Positions 55,498 to 63,900 of a stretch of 64,000 bases of DNA are shown one piece after another. Numbering within the stretch: the first letter of the stretch is position 1; each line of letters opens with the position of its first letter. The translations under genes and the position numbers were made by a program. The DNA is from Rhizobium sp. J15 (GTDB taxonomy: Bacteria; Pseudomonadota; Alphaproteobacteria; Rhizobiales; Rhizobiaceae): assembly GCF_002531825.1 (NCBI RefSeq), contig NZ_NWSX01000021.1, positions 1 through 64,000 of the forward strand, written 5' to 3'. The notes below the pieces were generated by a model that was not told the origin of the DNA, did no database searches, and saw nothing but the letters and a program-made list of their open reading frames with translations.

Positions 55498-55669
55498 CTC
55501 GACCGCAATCATGCCGAGATCCTGACATCGATGGATCGACCGTGCCGGTTTGCCGCCGAGAATGCGGCATGAACCGTGGATAGATCGCCGCTCGTGTCAC
55601 GGCGCGGCATTCCACCCTGCCAGAATCAGTGGTAACCCTTTCATCCAATGTGGTTTCCAAGGTCATGAC

Positions 55670-56257
55670 GTGTTTCGGTTTCCCCTTTTCATCCTGATCA
55701 CGCTGATCGTCGCCTTCGGCGGCGGCATCATGATCACGCTCTATGCGCTGGATGCGACACAGGGTTTCGGCGCCATCAAGCTCGGCGCCTGGGAAGCCTT
55801 TCCGGCATTGCAGACGGTTGACGCCGACCCTTACGCCAAGTCGCATCGGGCGCGCGCCGGCAAACTGCTCTATGGCAGCGCCGAGGGCCTGACCTTCACG
55901 GCGAGCGTCGATGACGAGGGCGCGCGGCTGAATGCCGGCTGCCGCTACCGCATCAGCGGGCAGACGCCGCCTGCCCGCCTCTGGACCCTCTTCACCGCCG
56001 ACAATGGCGGCAATCCGGCAGCGGTGAAAAACGGGCTTCCCTCGGCGCTGAATTCCTGGACGGTGCTGCGCCAGCCCGACAGCAGCTTCTCGATCGAGAT
56101 CTCCGCCGTCGCGCAGCCGGGCAACTGGCTGGCGCTGCCGCAAGCCGGCACCTTCCGGCTCGTACTGACGCTGTTCGACACGCCGACGGCCGGCAGTTCC
56201 GGCGTGATCGATCTCGCCATGCCGAAGCTCACCAAGACCGGATGCGGCAATGCTTAG
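55670..56257 (+). CDS. DUF1214 domain membrane-anchored protein
   Basis: A 195-residue protein with an N-terminal transmembrane helix (FPLFILITLIVAFGGGIMIT) and a periplasmic beta-rich domain with YRISGQTPPARLWTLFTADN, NSWTVLRQPD and QPGNWLALP, features of DUF1214. A GTG start is used; AAGG lies nearby and the preceding bases look non-coding. The gene overlaps the DUF1254 gene by eight bases. In many bacteria the two domains are joined in one protein in the order DUF1254-DUF1214; here they are separate and in the reverse order. Function unknown. Confidence 0.82.
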   Translation: MFRFPLFILITLIVAFGGGIMITLYALDATQGFGAIKLGAWEAFPALQTVDADPYAKSHRARAGKLLYGSAEGLTFTASVDDEGARLNAGCRYRISGQTPPARLWTLFTADNGGNPAAVKNGLPSALNSWTVLRQPDSSFSIEISAVAQPGNWLALPQAGTFRLVLTLFDTPTAGSSGVIDLAMPKLTKTGCGNA

Positions 56258-56798
56258 AATAATATTCGCCGTTCTCACCGGCCTTTTCGGCGCAGCACTG
56301 CTGCATCTCGTCATCATCCTGTCGCTCCCGCACTTCACCGGCCGGGATGCGGCGACCCGCGTCGCGGCCGAAGGCGACCTCAACAATTTCTACCTGCTGA
56401 ACGACCAGTATGACGAGGCAGGCCTTGCCAATGGCGACCCCTTCCTGCGCACCGCCGTCTGCTCCTTCGACGTCGAGGATGCGCCGGTGCACTTTACGGC
56501 CAGAGGCAACGTGCCCTTCTGGTCGATCGCGATCTATGACAGCGCCTCCAACGAGGTCTTCAGCATGAACGACCGGACATCGGTCGGCGGCGCGCTCGAC
56601 GTGCTGGCGGGCGGGCCGATCCAGCTGACGGACCTGCGCAAGAACTTGCCGCAGGAGCTGCAGCAGACGATCCTGGTGGAGATGGCGCGGCCGGACGGTT
56701 ATGCCGTGCTGCGCACGCTGGCGCCGCAGGCGAGTTTCGATGAAGCTGCGCGCAACTTCCTGACTGAAGCCGGCTGCGAACAGTTCGCCACGCGCTGA
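56250..56798 (+). CDS. DUF1254 domain membrane-anchored protein
   Basis: A 182-residue protein with an N-terminal helix (IIFAVLTGLFGAALLHLVII) and a periplasmic domain with DPFLRTAVCSFDVEDAPVHF and ARGNVPFWSIAIYDSASNEV, typical of DUF1254. Two Cys (AVCSF and EAGCEQ) could pair. It overlaps the DUF1214 gene and surely shares its transcript, so the products probably form a two-part periplasmic complex. Enzymatic role unknown. It converges with a 55-residue ORF; thirteen bases separate the stops. Confidence 0.85.
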   Translation: MLRIIFAVLTGLFGAALLHLVIILSLPHFTGRDAATRVAAEGDLNNFYLLNDQYDEAGLANGDPFLRTAVCSFDVEDAPVHFTARGNVPFWSIAIYDSASNEVFSMNDRTSVGGALDVLAGGPIQLTDLRKNLPQELQQTILVEMARPDGYAVLRTLAPQASFDEAARNFLTEAGCEQFATR

Positions 56799-56811
56799 AG
56801 TTGAAAGCACG

Positions 56812-56979
56812 TTACTTTTTATTGACGCGCGGCGCAGGCGCCGGACGCCGTTTCGGGCTCTCGGCCAGCCGCTCATAGCGGACGCCGGTGAACCAAAGAA
56901 TCTTGGCTTCGCGGGGTTCCTTGTCCAGGCGACGCGGCGCCCGCGGCCGCCGATCCGCCAATGCGACTACTATTGCCAT
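56812..56979 (-). CDS. Small basic hypothetical protein (55 residues)
   Basis: MAIVVALADRRPRAPRRLDK is followed by REAKILWFTGVRYERL and an Arg/Pro/Lys-rich end, so the product is strongly basic. GGAGACGAG overlaps the start region and suits this ATG; a METR start 12 bases earlier is the alternative. There is no membrane segment. Short basic proteins of this type, with the ILWFTGVRYER block, are found in Rhizobiaceae and remain uncharacterised as far as I know. Confidence 0.65.
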   Translation of the reverse strand: MAIVVALADRRPRAPRRLDKEPREAKILWFTGVRYERLAESPKRRPAPAPRVNKK

Positions 56980-57433
56980 TCTCGTCTCCATGCACTGCCC
57001 GAGACGGATGAACTTGCGAAGGATTTCACCCTGCCCGCCAATCTGCGGGCCGGCGCGTCCTGCGGCGCCGGGATGACCGGACCGAGGGCATTCGCGCCTT
57101 TCCCACGGCACCTGACTGAAATACCGTGATGCGGAGTTTCAACGATCCAGATACTCAAATCGCGTCGTTCCTATCCGAATTGAGACACATGACAGTTAAC
57201 AGATTCCTAATATTCAGCCGAGGCCAAACACAGTTCACGTGATTTGCTTGTAACGTCCGGACAGTTGTTTTGGTTTCACGCCGCCCGCGCAAAAATGCGG
57301 CGTGGCGGCGAAGCATAAAATTAGAAGAGATTCATATAGTTGGCTATAAGGCGGCAACCGAAGCCTCCGCCAGAGGCGGATGTTGCAAATATACGTCACG
57401 AAAATATTCATTGCGGCGGAACCGGATGAGCGT
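56980..57433. other. Intergenic region with hairpins
   Basis: A 454-base stretch. ACGCCGC at 57278 pairs with GCGGCGT at 57297, and TCCGCC-AGA-GGCGGA forms a second short hairpin near 57366. Neither has a T-run. An AT-rich segment around 57305-57350 may hold the promoter for the next small gene. No ORF or RNA gene is convincing. Confidence 0.4.
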
Positions 57434-57724
57434 ATGTTCGCGATGTCGATCAAACGTTTCCGGCTCCGATCGATCGGGGGATCATCCACGCTCCTGCCGG
57501 AAAGCGGAGGGCAGACGGTGTCTTTGCTCGTGAATGCGTCTTTCTCATCGCAGGATTTCGACGTGCTGTGCAGCGCACTCGACGCATGGTGCGCCGAACG
57601 GCATATCGACATCGTCAGCGTCGAGGCCCAGTCTGCGGCGTCCACGGCGCTCGACCTCTATCAGGCCGGCTGCGACAGCCGCGAAAAGCTACTGCACGCG
57701 CTGCGTGATCACAGGGCCGCCTAG
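57434..57724 (+). CDS. Small hypothetical protein, related to the one at 48107
   Basis: A 96-residue protein, start MFAMSIKRFRLRSIGG; an ATG three codons later is equally possible. The C-terminal 60 residues (FSSQDFDVLCSALDAWCAER, then ASTALDLYQAGCDSREKLLH) align with the small protein at 48107-48403. The N-terminal extension differs. Two or three Cys are present here but absent in the other. No ribosome site is obvious, which lowers certainty of the exact start. Function unknown; conserved spacing of hydrophobic residues suggests a compact helical domain. Confidence 0.65.
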   Translation: MFAMSIKRFRLRSIGGSSTLLPESGGQTVSLLVNASFSSQDFDVLCSALDAWCAERHIDIVSVEAQSAASTALDLYQAGCDSREKLLHALRDHRAA

Positions 57725-58034
57725 CCGTTTCCACCGTCAGGCAGCCGGCGGAAAGCCGTCATCATCCCCTTTCCGGACAAACGCATTCAACTGCGGACTA
57801 GCCATCCGCAGCACGTTACGCGTGTAAATTTGTGTCGCATTTTAATAAAATCTTCAGCATGCATTAACCCTACCGGTGTAGGATTTGTTCATAACCGTAT
57901 GGCCTGACATGCGTTCCGCCAGCGCATATCGACCTGCGGTTCCCCTTGTCGTGCGTTTTCAGGGTGTTCGTGTGCGTGACCGGTTTCGAGACCTAGAAGG
58001 CCCGTTGGCCGTCAGGAAAAAGGACGTGGTATTG
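57725..58034. other. Intergenic region upstream of DUF2336 gene
   Basis: A 310-base stretch in which the DUF2336 frame is open from 57885 but composition before 58035 is not protein-like. It holds the TTAA ladder described separately. I see no RNA gene or strong terminator after the preceding small gene. Confidence 0.4.
57842..57867 (+). promoter_or_regulatory. Near-consensus CtrA half-site ladder
   Basis: TTAA-N7-TTCA-N7-TTAA: three half-sites at exactly 11-base spacing, the outer two perfect and the middle one base off. It lies about 170 bases before the DUF2336 start. The spacing equals that of CtrA boxes; binding is a guess. Confidence 0.35.
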
Positions 58035-59021
58035 ATGGCGACCGTCAGCAGTTTCGAGAATCTGTCGCATCCGACACGATCCGAGCTGCGCCAGTTCGCC
58101 GAGCTTTTCACGCCGCTGTTCCAGGCTTCCTCCGAAGAGGCCAAGCGCCAGGCGGTCGCCGCCTTGTCTCAATGCGATCACATACCGGCAGCCGTGGCGC
58201 TGTTCATCGGCAGCCAGCCGATCGATATCGCCGCGCCTTTTATCGCGGCCTCCAAGGCGATCGCCGACGATACGCTGATCATCATCGCCCGCACCCAGGG
58301 GAAGGACCACGTCAAGGCGATCGTCAGCCGCGATTGTCTCTCGCCCAAGGTCATCGACGCATTGGTGGCGTTGCGCCAGGCCGGTCCGCGGGCGGCGGCC
58401 ACGGTGGCTCAGCACATCGAGCCGCCCACAGTGCCGCTTGTACCGATAGCCGTGGCGACCAATGAGGCAGATGCGCTGGAGGAACAGCGGGTCGCCAATG
58501 AAGAGGCGCTGCGCGAGCGCATCCTCGGCCTTGCCGGCCATCTCGGCCGCAGCGATGAGGACAGGCTCGGCCTGCGCACGCTTACCGACATTCAGGAGGC
58601 GCTGCTGGTGCGCTTCGCCCGCTCGCGCGAAGCGACGCAGTTCGCGACCGCGCTGGCCGATGCGCTTTCCGCCAGCCGCTGGCTTGCCGAGCGCATCATG
58701 CTCGATCTGTCCGGCCAGCAGCTCGCCACGACGCTGACGAGCCTCGGCATGGGCTTTCTCGATGCCGTCTTCGTGCTCGAAAAACTCTATCCGCACCTTG
58801 CCGAGCAGCAGCACAGCGTCACCCGCGCCTGGATGGTGCTCGATGCGCTCGACCCGGAGGAATGCCACGACCGCGTGGAAGCCTGGCGGCGCGCCGATCG
58901 CTACACCTACAAGCCCGAGGCGCCCGCTGCCCCGGCGCTTCAGGAAACACCCGGCTACCGCTTCATGCGCCAGGCGCCGCAGCAGCGTGACATGCGCGTC
59001 ATGGGGCGGCGGTCTCGCTGA
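58035..59021 (+). CDS. DUF2336 domain-containing protein
   Basis: A 328-residue predicted cytoplasmic helical-repeat protein of the DUF2336 family, common in Alphaproteobacteria. It starts MATVSSFENLSHPTRSELRQ and has HEAT-like helical pairs such as AVALFIGSQPIDIAAPFIAA and TLIIIARTQGKDHVKAIVSR. The C-terminus holds GYRFMRQAPQQRDMRVMGRR. AAAGGA lies ten bases upstream of this ATG; the frame is open 150 bases further. Role unknown. It converges with the DUF1491 gene with 19 bases between stops. Confidence 0.85.
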   Translation: MATVSSFENLSHPTRSELRQFAELFTPLFQASSEEAKRQAVAALSQCDHIPAAVALFIGSQPIDIAAPFIAASKAIADDTLIIIARTQGKDHVKAIVSRDCLSPKVIDALVALRQAGPRAAATVAQHIEPPTVPLVPIAVATNEADALEEQRVANEEALRERILGLAGHLGRSDEDRLGLRTLTDIQEALLVRFARSREATQFATALADALSASRWLAERIMLDLSGQQLATTLTSLGMGFLDAVFVLEKLYPHLAEQQHSVTRAWMVLDALDPEECHDRVEAWRRADRYTYKPEAPAAPALQETPGYRFMRQAPQQRDMRVMGRRSR

Positions 59022-59040
59022 ACTGACGAGCCTTCGGCGG

Positions 59041-59388
59041 TCAGCCGCCGTTCCGCGCGAGCGGGATCAGGTCGCCCAGTTCCTCCATCTCCAGCTCAAC
59101 GATCCAGAGATCGGAGTCGAACCTGCGTTCGCGCTCCAGCATCGCGCGCACCGCTTCCGGCTCGCTGCGCGACAGGCGGATCTCGAACAGGCGATCGCCG
59201 GCCTGCCCGTCATCGAAGGCGGTCTGCGGCGCAGGCGCGTAAAGCGTCTCCAGACCATCGCGAAAGTGCTGGCGGATGAAGATCGCGCCTGCCTCTTCCG
59301 CACCCTTCTTCTCCACGGCGGCGAAATCGCCGCTGGCAAAGACACGGCGCAGGAGGGCGGAAACGAAAATGTCGGCGCGCAATCTCAT
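59041..59388 (-). CDS. DUF1491 family protein
   Basis: A 115-residue protein of DUF1491, an alphaproteobacterial family of unknown role. MRLRADIFVSALLRRVFASG and FAAVEKKGAEEAGAIFIRQH are family hallmarks; DSDLWIVELEMEELGDLIPL closes it. The ATG has no strong ribosome site; the reading frame continues far upstream into the chemoreceptor gene in another frame, but homology supports this start. It follows the chemoreceptor gene by 62 bases on the same strand. Confidence 0.85.
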   Translation of the reverse strand: MRLRADIFVSALLRRVFASGDFAAVEKKGAEEAGAIFIRQHFRDGLETLYAPAPQTAFDDGQAGDRLFEIRLSRSEPEAVRAMLERERRFDSDLWIVELEMEELGDLIPLARNGG

Positions 59389-59450
59389 CGGCGCGATATA
59401 GACCGGCGCGCGGACGGCGGCAATGCGGGGCGAAATCTCGTCTGTCGAAT

Positions 59451-60899
59451 TCAGACCTTGACCGCCAGCCGCAACCCTCCCCAATGCCGCCCCCGGACGG
59501 TGATCGGAGCCGAGATATCCTTCATCATCACGAAATTGCCGCCGCCCATGTCGCGCCTGTAGGTCTGGACGAGAAAGGGCGCGGTGCTGCGGCCGGCGGC
59601 AAGACCGACTCGGTCGGCGAAGATGCGGCGGTTGCGGCAATTGGCGGTGTTCCAGACGGCGTCGCCGGGACGCTGCGGCTGAGAGAATTTCCGATTGTGG
59701 GTCGGGAGATAGCCATTCTCGTCGATCGCCGCGCAGAAGGCGATGCGCTCGTCCGACGCGACGATCGGTTCCTGGATCGGCGGCAGCAGGCGGTCGGTAA
59801 GTTCGGTGAAGGCGGCCATGACCTGGGCCGGATCGCTGCCTGGAATCGGGCGATAGCGCCGGTCGAAGAGGGCGTCGAGCCCGATCTGTCCCTCGGCGAC
59901 CGCGCGTTCGAAGGCGCCGGAGATCTGCCTTGCGACCGATTGCGCTTCCGCAATCCAATGGCTGTCAGCGGTTTGGACGCCGGCGCTCGCCGTCAGCTGA
60001 ATCAAGGTTTCGGAGAGGCCGACGACGCTGTCGACGCGTTTGGCAGCCTGCTGCAGCCTGACATTCGAGCCGGCGACCTCGGACGACATTTCGCTGAGTT
60101 TTTCGACGAAGCCGGCGCATTGCTGATCGACCGCCTCGGTGGTGTTTGCCATCACCGTCGAACTGTCGAGGATGCGGGTAATGACATTTTCCATGCTGTC
60201 GAAAGCGCCACGCATCGCCTCCGACTTGTCGCGCACGCCGGCGGCGCTCTTGCGCGCATCGCTGCCGACCACCGATAGCCGGTCGATCTTGACGCGCAAT
60301 TCGTCCAGCGTGTCCTGGATGGAGCCGGTCGCCTTCGACGTCTGCAGCGAGAGAGCCCGCACTTCGGCGGCGACCACCGCAAAACCCTTGCCGGCATCGC
60401 CGGCGCGCGCCGCCTCGATCGCGGCGTTCAGCGCCAGCAGGTTCGTCTGGCGGGCAATGGTGCTGATTTCCTCGGCGATCTTGTCGACATCGGCAAGCGA
60501 TTTCGAGAAACCGGCGATCTCGGTGCCGATCTCCTTGGAGGACTGGACCATGTGGCCGATCTCGGCGACCGAACCGGACAGGCGGTCGGCCGATTCCTTC
60601 AGCATGTGGCGGGCCTCGGTCGCCGTGCGGTCGGTGTCCCGCAACGAGACGGCGACGGCCCGGTTGGTCTCGGCAATCGAAAGTGCGGTGCGGGTGACAT
60701 GATCGAAGGCGGAAGCATGCCGGGCCGACATTGCCGCCATGTCCTGGATCGCGCCGGCGATGTCGACGAGATCGATGCCAAGGGTGGAGGCTTCTTCGGC
60801 AAGGCGCCGCAGGATATGGCGCAAGGCCTCGCGATCGACGCCCTCCGCTTCGACCGGCGCGTCACCGGCCAGATCGTCTACCGCCTTCAGCGCATGCAT
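59451..60899 (-). CDS. Soluble methyl-accepting chemotaxis protein with C-terminal sensor domain
   Basis: A 482-residue chemoreceptor with no signal peptide or transmembrane helix. The signalling domain is N-terminal, about residues 60-300, with the CheA/CheW-binding tip LALNAAIEAARAGDAGKGFA near residue 168. A C-terminal domain of about 160 residues (DENGYLPTHNRKFSQPQ, WNTANCRNRRIFADRV, ITVRGRHWGGLRLAVKV) is a Cache-like sensor usually found at the end of cytoplasmic receptors in Alphaproteobacteria. It probably senses an internal metabolic signal. No che operon is nearby. The ATG has weak upstream signals; the promoter should lie in the 121 bases before the peptidoglycan-binding gene end. 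Confidence 0.9.
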   Translation of the reverse strand: MHALKAVDDLAGDAPVEAEGVDREALRHILRRLAEEASTLGIDLVDIAGAIQDMAAMSARHASAFDHVTRTALSIAETNRAVAVSLRDTDRTATEARHMLKESADRLSGSVAEIGHMVQSSKEIGTEIAGFSKSLADVDKIAEEISTIARQTNLLALNAAIEAARAGDAGKGFAVVAAEVRALSLQTSKATGSIQDTLDELRVKIDRLSVVGSDARKSAAGVRDKSEAMRGAFDSMENVITRILDSSTVMANTTEAVDQQCAGFVEKLSEMSSEVAGSNVRLQQAAKRVDSVVGLSETLIQLTASAGVQTADSHWIAEAQSVARQISGAFERAVAEGQIGLDALFDRRYRPIPGSDPAQVMAAFTELTDRLLPPIQEPIVASDERIAFCAAIDENGYLPTHNRKFSQPQRPGDAVWNTANCRNRRIFADRVGLAAGRSTAPFLVQTYRRDMGGGNFVMMKDISAPITVRGRHWGGLRLAVKV

Positions 60900-61020
60900 A
60901 ACCGACGCTCCCCCGCCCCAATCAGAAAAGCTTCAGGCAACATGGTTAATAAGTTGCAAACGGCAGCCGCGTCTTAGACTTAGGTTGTAGGACGCGCGCG
61001 GCGCGGCGGCGCATCCTTGG

Positions 61021-61941
61021 CTAGATCGCGCCGATTTCCTTGAGTTTCTTCAGCACCGCCTCGTTGGGCTCTCCATTCTCAGGCAGATTATAGTGCTTCT
61101 GGAAATGGCGGATGGCCGCGCGGGTCTGCTCGCCGGCAACGCCGTCGACGCCGACATTGGCATAGGCCATGTTGGAGAGGCCCTTCTGGATCTTCAGCAC
61201 CAGATCGACAGTGGAGATTTCGCTCGATGGAACCTGCTTTGCAGCGGCGGGAGCCGTCTTGATCGTCTTCTCGGCGCTGCGGATCGCCGCTGCGACCGGG
61301 TCTTCCGACGAGGCTTTCGAGCTCACATCCTCGAGCGGCTTTTCGGCGGGCACGGTCGAAGGGCCGGCGGCGTCGGTTTTCAGCGCCGCCAGAACCTCCG
61401 GCGTCGGATCGCCGGTCTGGGCCATGCCGACAGTTTCTTCGAAGAAGAGGATGGCTGCACTGGTGCGGGGTCCGATGATGCCATCCGGCGTGCCGTTATA
61501 GAGGCCCCGGCGCACCAGCTGCTGCTGGATGTCCATGACGAGCTGGCTCGGCTGCTGAGCGGCTGCGGGCGGAGCCGGCGTCGCGCTGGTGGCGGTGGCA
61601 TCCTCGGGCCGTTCGATCCGGAAGGTGGTAACGTCGCCCTGCTGCTCCTCGGCCGGACGGCGGGCGCCGAGCACGTTCGGAGATTGCGGATCGCGGGTGC
61701 GGAAAATCGGGTGCGGATGCAGGCCTGGCTGATACCAGAGCGCATTGGCGGCGACAAAGGAGAAGATGACGACGAAGGCGATGGTGCCGCCGGCCACGGA
61801 CGGATTGCGGCCGATGACGCCACCGAGCACGGATGCGCCTTGCAGGCTGAGGCCGCCGAGGGCAGCCGCGCCTGTCATCAAAAGGCCCGGCTGCTGCCGT
61901 CCCTTCTTTCCCTTAGGCGATTTTCGCTTGCGCGCGGCCAT
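61021..61941 (-). CDS. Peptidoglycan-binding membrane protein
   Basis: A 306-residue protein with a basic cytoplasmic start (MAARKRKSPKGKKGRQQ), a transmembrane helix near residues 50-70 (GGTIAFVVIFSFVAANALWY), an Ala/Pro/Gln-rich linker and two PG_binding_1 domains (IQQQLVRRGLYNGTPDGIIG near 135-170; IQKGLSNMAYANVGVDGVAG near 250-290). It should anchor to the cell wall from the inner membrane. Its start overlaps the end of the DivJ-like kinase gene by 29 bases, so the two are co-transcribed; a link between wall binding and a polar kinase is plausible but unproven. Confidence 0.88.
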   Translation of the reverse strand: MAARKRKSPKGKKGRQQPGLLMTGAAALGGLSLQGASVLGGVIGRNPSVAGGTIAFVVIFSFVAANALWYQPGLHPHPIFRTRDPQSPNVLGARRPAEEQQGDVTTFRIERPEDATATSATPAPPAAAQQPSQLVMDIQQQLVRRGLYNGTPDGIIGPRTSAAILFFEETVGMAQTGDPTPEVLAALKTDAAGPSTVPAEKPLEDVSSKASSEDPVAAAIRSAEKTIKTAPAAAKQVPSSEISTVDLVLKIQKGLSNMAYANVGVDGVAGEQTRAAIRHFQKHYNLPENGEPNEAVLKKLKEIGAI

Positions 61942-63487
61942 CGAAATGCCCCTCTTCTACGCCGGTATTGACCGCGCCCTTCAGCCGCGGCGGAAACTCG
62001 ACAGTTGCGCCATGGCCGGCATCGTCAGCGCACGTGGCGCCCGAGCCGTCGGCTGCGATCTCGATGGTGATGATCGTGCCCTCGCCCGGCTGGCTGGCGA
62101 TGGCAAAGTTCCCGCCATGCAGCGATACCAGCCCCTTGACCAGCGAAAGGCCGAGGCCGGTGCCTTCGAACCGGCGGGTGTAATCGTTCTGAATCTGGAC
62201 GAAGGGCTGGCCGAGCATTGCGAGCTTGTCGGCCGGGATGCCGATGCCGGTATCGCTGACTGTCAACTTCAGGATGCCGTCGCGCACCGCCGCATCGACG
62301 GAGACGACGCCGCCGGCTTCGGTGAATTTCACGGCATTGCCGACGAGGTTGATGAGGATCTGCTGAATGGCACGCTGATCGGCGACGATCTCGCCGATGC
62401 CGCGCTGGATGCGGCTCGTCAGGGTGACGCCCTTGGTCTTGGCCTGCAATGCCAGCATCGATTCGCAGGATTTGACGGAGCCCGATATGTCGAAAGGTTC
62501 CAGGATCAGCTCGTAGCGGCCGGCTTCGATCTTGCTCATGTCGAGCATGGTGTTGACGACGGACAGCAGGTGCGCGCCGGATTCGCGGACCAGGCCGACA
62601 TATTCGCGCTGGCGGTCGTTTTCGAACTTGCCGAAATATTCGCCGATCAGAATGTCGGAAAAACCGAGAATGGCGTTCAGCGGCGTGCGCAGCTCGTGGC
62701 TGACCGCGGCAAGGAAGCGCGATTTGGCGTCGTTTGCGGATTCGGCATCGGCCGCGCGGTTCTGGGCTTCGTCACGCAGCTGCTGCTCGACGGAGACATC
62801 GCGCAATTGGGCGATGACGGCGGCAAGCTCGCCGTCGGCGTCGCGCCGGGCGGTCATATCCATCCTCAGATGCGCGAACTGGCGCTGGCCGCGCCCGACC
62901 GGCGGCCGGTCAAGCCGCAGATCGACACTCGCCGCCTCCTCGCCGCGGCGCAGCTCATCGAGCGCCTGCAGGAAAAGGATGCGGTCGGAGACATGCACCT
63001 GTTCGATGAAGCCCCTGCCCTTGGGATCGCGCATCCAGGCGAGGAAATCGCAGCGGTCGCGGCCACCGACGGTCGCCACGCTGCCGTGCGCGTCGAGAAA
63101 GAAGACGAGGCCGGGTGTAACCGCGAGCAAAAAATCCTCGGCCGACTGGGTGGCAATGCCGGCCGGCGAACCCTGACGGGCGAGCGCGATGCTGCCGACG
63201 GCAGAAAAGAGAAAGGCGGCGCAAACCATGGCGACGCCCGCCGGCAGGGCGACGGCCGGGCTGGTCACGGTCGAAAGGCCGATCGGAGCGGCGACGAGGG
63301 CAGCCGAGGAGAGCAAGACGAGGCGGCGCAGGATCGCGAGCTCGCGTTGGCGCACAGCTTCGCCTCCTCCCGTCCGGGAAAGCCAGCTTGTCGCCGCCCG
63401 GTCTACGAGTGCCGTTATCCAGCCGCCAATGTCACCCAATACACGCACGCAATACCCGCCGAAAAGGCTGTCTGTTGATCCGGACAA
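61913..63487 (-). CDS. divJ: DivJ/PdhS-type membrane histidine kinase
   Basis: A 524-residue histidine kinase with two N-terminal transmembrane helices (about residues 57-75 and 82-103), one PAS-like domain (about 115-245) and the phospho-acceptor block AAVSHELRTPLNAILGFSDI near residue 265. The following DMSKIEAGRYELIL and the ATPase NLVGNAVKFTEAGG, DTGIGIPADK and GTGLGLSLVKGL match the DivJ/PleC group that acts on DivK. DivJ of Caulobacter has more membrane helices. The symbol is an inference from family, size and remembered rhizobial gene order; another PdhS paralogue is possible. The C-terminal 35 residues overlap the peptidoglycan-binding gene. Confidence 0.75.
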   Translation of the reverse strand: MSGSTDSLFGGYCVRVLGDIGGWITALVDRAATSWLSRTGGGEAVRQRELAILRRLVLLSSAALVAAPIGLSTVTSPAVALPAGVAMVCAAFLFSAVGSIALARQGSPAGIATQSAEDFLLAVTPGLVFFLDAHGSVATVGGRDRCDFLAWMRDPKGRGFIEQVHVSDRILFLQALDELRRGEEAASVDLRLDRPPVGRGQRQFAHLRMDMTARRDADGELAAVIAQLRDVSVEQQLRDEAQNRAADAESANDAKSRFLAAVSHELRTPLNAILGFSDILIGEYFGKFENDRQREYVGLVRESGAHLLSVVNTMLDMSKIEAGRYELILEPFDISGSVKSCESMLALQAKTKGVTLTSRIQRGIGEIVADQRAIQQILINLVGNAVKFTEAGGVVSVDAAVRDGILKLTVSDTGIGIPADKLAMLGQPFVQIQNDYTRRFEGTGLGLSLVKGLVSLHGGNFAIASQPGEGTIITIEIAADGSGATCADDAGHGATVEFPPRLKGAVNTGVEEGHFDGRAQAKIA

Positions 63488-63900
63488 TAGGCCTTGGCGG
63501 CTTAAAGAAAGGATAAGGCAAAAGCCCTCTTCACAGCTTCAAAGAGCCGAAATTCCCATTTTGAGGCATCTGACAGGCTCTTTGCCTTTTGTGGTTAATA
63601 GCAGGTAAGCGACGGATTTTACTCATATTTCAGCATGACGTTAACTCCTGTGGCAAGGCGAGCTCGCAAAAGCCCTGCAATTGCAAGCAGGTGCTGCCCT
63701 GATGTTTAACGGCGATCGCTCGCATTCGACTAAAATGCGGCTCAAATATCGTTCGCTAAAATTTGAATTAAATTTGCCGCAAATGCGCGTGAGTTTCGAA
63801 AAGCGGCATTCGCAACTTGCCGGTAGGGTGAAAACACACCGGACAACCGGCCTGATTCGGCAACAAGACCGAACGGGGACAAACAGGATGGGCAACGACA
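63488..63900. other. Intergenic region upstream of DivJ-like and DUF5330 genes
   Basis: A 413-base AT-richer stretch with the divergent promoters. GGTTAATAGCAGGTAAG at about 63593 resembles half of a CtrA box without a proper second half. One GATTC is present. Short frames on the minus strand are not convincing. Confidence 0.4.

Noticed and set aside
53425..55512. A 695-codon open frame antisense to the class A PBP gene
   Set aside because: Typical shadow of a high-GC gene: the forward frame has all PBP motifs, while the antisense product is a low-complexity Arg/His/Asp/Gly protein without recognisable domains or a ribosome site.
63590..63612. CtrA box upstream of the DivJ-like gene
   Set aside because: GGTTAATAGCAGGTAAG has one TTAA half-site but the second is shifted; not reported as a site.
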